From positions 1-5,654 of the forward strand of contig JAFPAK010000169.1 in the NCBI GenBank assembly GCA_017390825.1: a stretch of DNA of 5,654 bases, read 5' to 3'. Positions 4,575 through 5,654 of the stretch are shown one piece after another. Position 1 is the stretch's first letter. Every line of letters starts with the position of its first letter. The stretch is from Clostridia bacterium. GTDB lineage: Bacteria > Bacillota_A > Clostridia > Oscillospirales > Acutalibacteraceae. Position numbers and translations under genes: made by a program. Below the pieces are notes generated by a model. That model saw nothing but the letters and a program-made list of their open reading frames with translations, was not told where the DNA came from and made no database searches.

Positions 4575-5654
4575 ATTTATCTTTTTTCTTAAATCGCTCT
4601 TTTATTTTGCTTATATCTATCCGGCTGATGATCATTATCACAACAGCGGTGACAGCAATGACTATAAGTATCGCCAAAATTCTGTTGCGGTTCTGTGCGT
4701 TCTGCACCGTTTGCTGTTCTTCCTCCTGCTTATCACGGTCGATAACTATCGTTTCGCCCTTTTTATCCTCGATAACGATAGTACCCTTAGTCTTTTTCTG
4801 GGTAGTTGTAGCAGTAGTGGTGAATACCACATCCTCGCCGCCCTCCATAACACCGGTTGAATTGAATTTCAGTCCGTTTTCAACCGCATACTTATGAGCC
4901 GCAGAGCCGCTTTTTCCGTTTACTGTAAAGTTTCCTGCCTTATACAGCTTATTTGCAGGCGCAGAGGTCGTACCGGTAACGGTGGTGGCTGCGGCAGTTG
5001 TTGTTTCGGTGGGGCGAACGGTATCGTCATAATAGGCAAACGCCTGAAGCCCGACCGATGTAACCGTTTCGGGAATAGTAACTTCAGTCATGGCATAGCA
5101 ATTGAAAAATGCATAGTTGCCGATCTTCGTAACGGAATTTGAAATATTCACCTTTGCAAGCTTACTGTTGCCGTAGCACAGCTCTGCCGGAATTTGTGTG
5201 ACTCTTGATGGGATAGAAAGCGTTGACATTGAAGTACAGTATGCAAATGCGCTATTGCCAATGCTCGTTGCGCTTTCAGGTATTTTTATACTTTCAAGCG
5301 ATGAACAACCGAAAAATGCACCGATCCCGATGCTTGTCACGCTCTCAGGCAGCGTGACCTTTGTTACATTCATACAATATGCAAATGCACTGTTTGACAC
5401 ATTGGTTATACCGCTCTCAACCGTTATAGTCTTGACAAGATAAGCAAGGTCTGTCCACGGGCGTATATACTCCCCATCCATATTGTGCATCTGACCCTTA
5501 CCTGATACCTTCAGCTCGCCAGACTTAACATCAAACGAATATGTAGCCTGATCGCCACATTCTCCCTTATATACTCCGCTCGGCACGGTGACTGTTTCTG
5601 TCACGGTAGCAGCGACGGTCGATGTCGGCTCGGCGGCGGTATTGATATAGCCTA
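4573..5654 (-). CDS. BspA-like leucine-rich-repeat (LRR_5) surface protein with C-terminal membrane anchor, partial (N-terminus beyond right edge)
   Basis: This is a probable surface-exposed adhesion or interaction protein. The visible 359 residues are numbered here from the Gly codon at 5652-5650. Residues 1-25 are a Thr/Ala-rich linker; residues 26-72 are the pre-LRR module often seen before such repeats (GECGDQATYSFD, then RPW). Residues 73-210 hold six repeats of exactly 23 residues with the pattern (V/I)-T-x-I-x-x-x-A-F-x-x-C, typical of LRR_5/BspA; the fourth (AELCYGN) is the most divergent. A second Thr-rich linker (211-235) leads to GKSGSAAHKYAVENGLKF, a motif that commonly closes these arrays. 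A third linker, a paired TIVIEDKKGETIVIDRDK segment, a transmembrane helix (about 325-345) and a basic tail (KIKERFKKKDK) follow. There is no LPXTG motif. The tail places the C-terminus inside and the repeats outside, implying an export signal beyond the edge. The frame stays open through 5654; the GTG at 5604 sits within the linker and is not the start. Confidence 0.9.
   Translation of the reverse strand, partial: GYINTAAEPTSTVAATVTETVTVPSGVYKGECGDQATYSFDVKSGELKVSGKGQMHNMDGEYIRPWTDLAYLVKTITVESGITNVSNSAFAYCMNVTKVTLPESVTSIGIGAFFGCSSLESIKIPESATSIGNSAFAYCTSMSTLSIPSRVTQIPAELCYGNSKLAKVNISNSVTKIGNYAFFNCYAMTEVTIPETVTSVGLQAFAYYDDTVRPTETTTAAATTVTGTTSAPANKLYKAGNFTVNGKSGSAAHKYAVENGLKFNSTGVMEGGEDVVFTTTATTTQKKTKGTIVIEDKKGETIVIDRDKQEEEQQTVQNAQNRNRILAILIVIAVTAVVIMIISRIDISKIKERFKKKDK
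5023..5436 (-). repeat. Six tandem 69-bp units encoding the LRR_5 repeats
   Basis: Each unit encodes 23 residues without indels. The first and third units are close at DNA level around the codons for NSAFAYC (about 5375-5395 and 5237-5257, both containing TATGCAAATGC on the plus strand), suggesting recent duplication or exchange. The units diverge elsewhere, so this is a coding repeat and not a free-standing element. Confidence 0.8.

Noticed and set aside
4522..5142. Several plus-strand open frames of about 80-110 codons opposite the LRR gene
   Set aside because: They run antisense to a well-defined repeat protein, and the first passes through the bidirectional terminator; apparent low-complexity patterns are reverse images of the Thr linkers and repeats.
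5602..5604. GTG as the start of the LRR protein
   Set aside because: The frame stays open upstream to the window edge with the same Thr/Ala-rich linker composition, there is no ribosome binding site, and a surface protein of this type needs an export signal.

Overview
The window looks like chromosomal DNA from a low-to-moderate-GC anaerobic Firmicute, most likely a gut or rumen clostridium of the Ruminococcus/Oscillospiraceae type. This rests on strong AGGAGG-type ribosome binding sites, frequent ATA isoleucine codons, a YtrA-type GntR/ABC operon, a stand-alone acetate kinase and a BspA-like leucine-rich-repeat surface protein with threonine-rich linkers. The genus is an inference and was not tested.

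Layout, left to right. Positions 1-2534 hold a three-gene operon on the minus strand. It reads from a near-consensus promoter at 2534-2506, across a perfect 12+12 bp palindrome at 2476-2504, into a YtrA-subfamily GntR repressor (2454-2068), an ABC ATPase (2071-1157) and a polytopic ABC permease (1164 to beyond the left edge). The three frames overlap by 4 and 8 nt, so translation is probably coupled. Positions 2562-3896 hold a complete one-gene unit for acetate kinase (ackA), with its own promoter and intrinsic terminator. Positions 3950-4574 hold a divergently transcribed small two-helix membrane protein of unknown function. It is convergent with the last gene, and the two share one bidirectional terminator. 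Positions 4573-5654 hold the C-terminal 359 residues of a secreted or surface LRR_5/BspA-like protein with a C-terminal membrane anchor; its N-terminus lies beyond the right edge.

The first three genes form one functional unit: the repressor is expected to sit on the palindrome covering the transcription start and control its own exporter-like ABC system. The other three genes are separate transcription units with no evident link to it or to each other. I found no RNA gene, mobile element or CRISPR array. No intergenic stretch exceeds about 180 bp. Nothing here clearly amounts to an undescribed system. The best leads are the operator-promoter architecture, the uncharacterised small membrane protein and the membrane-anchored LRR protein.
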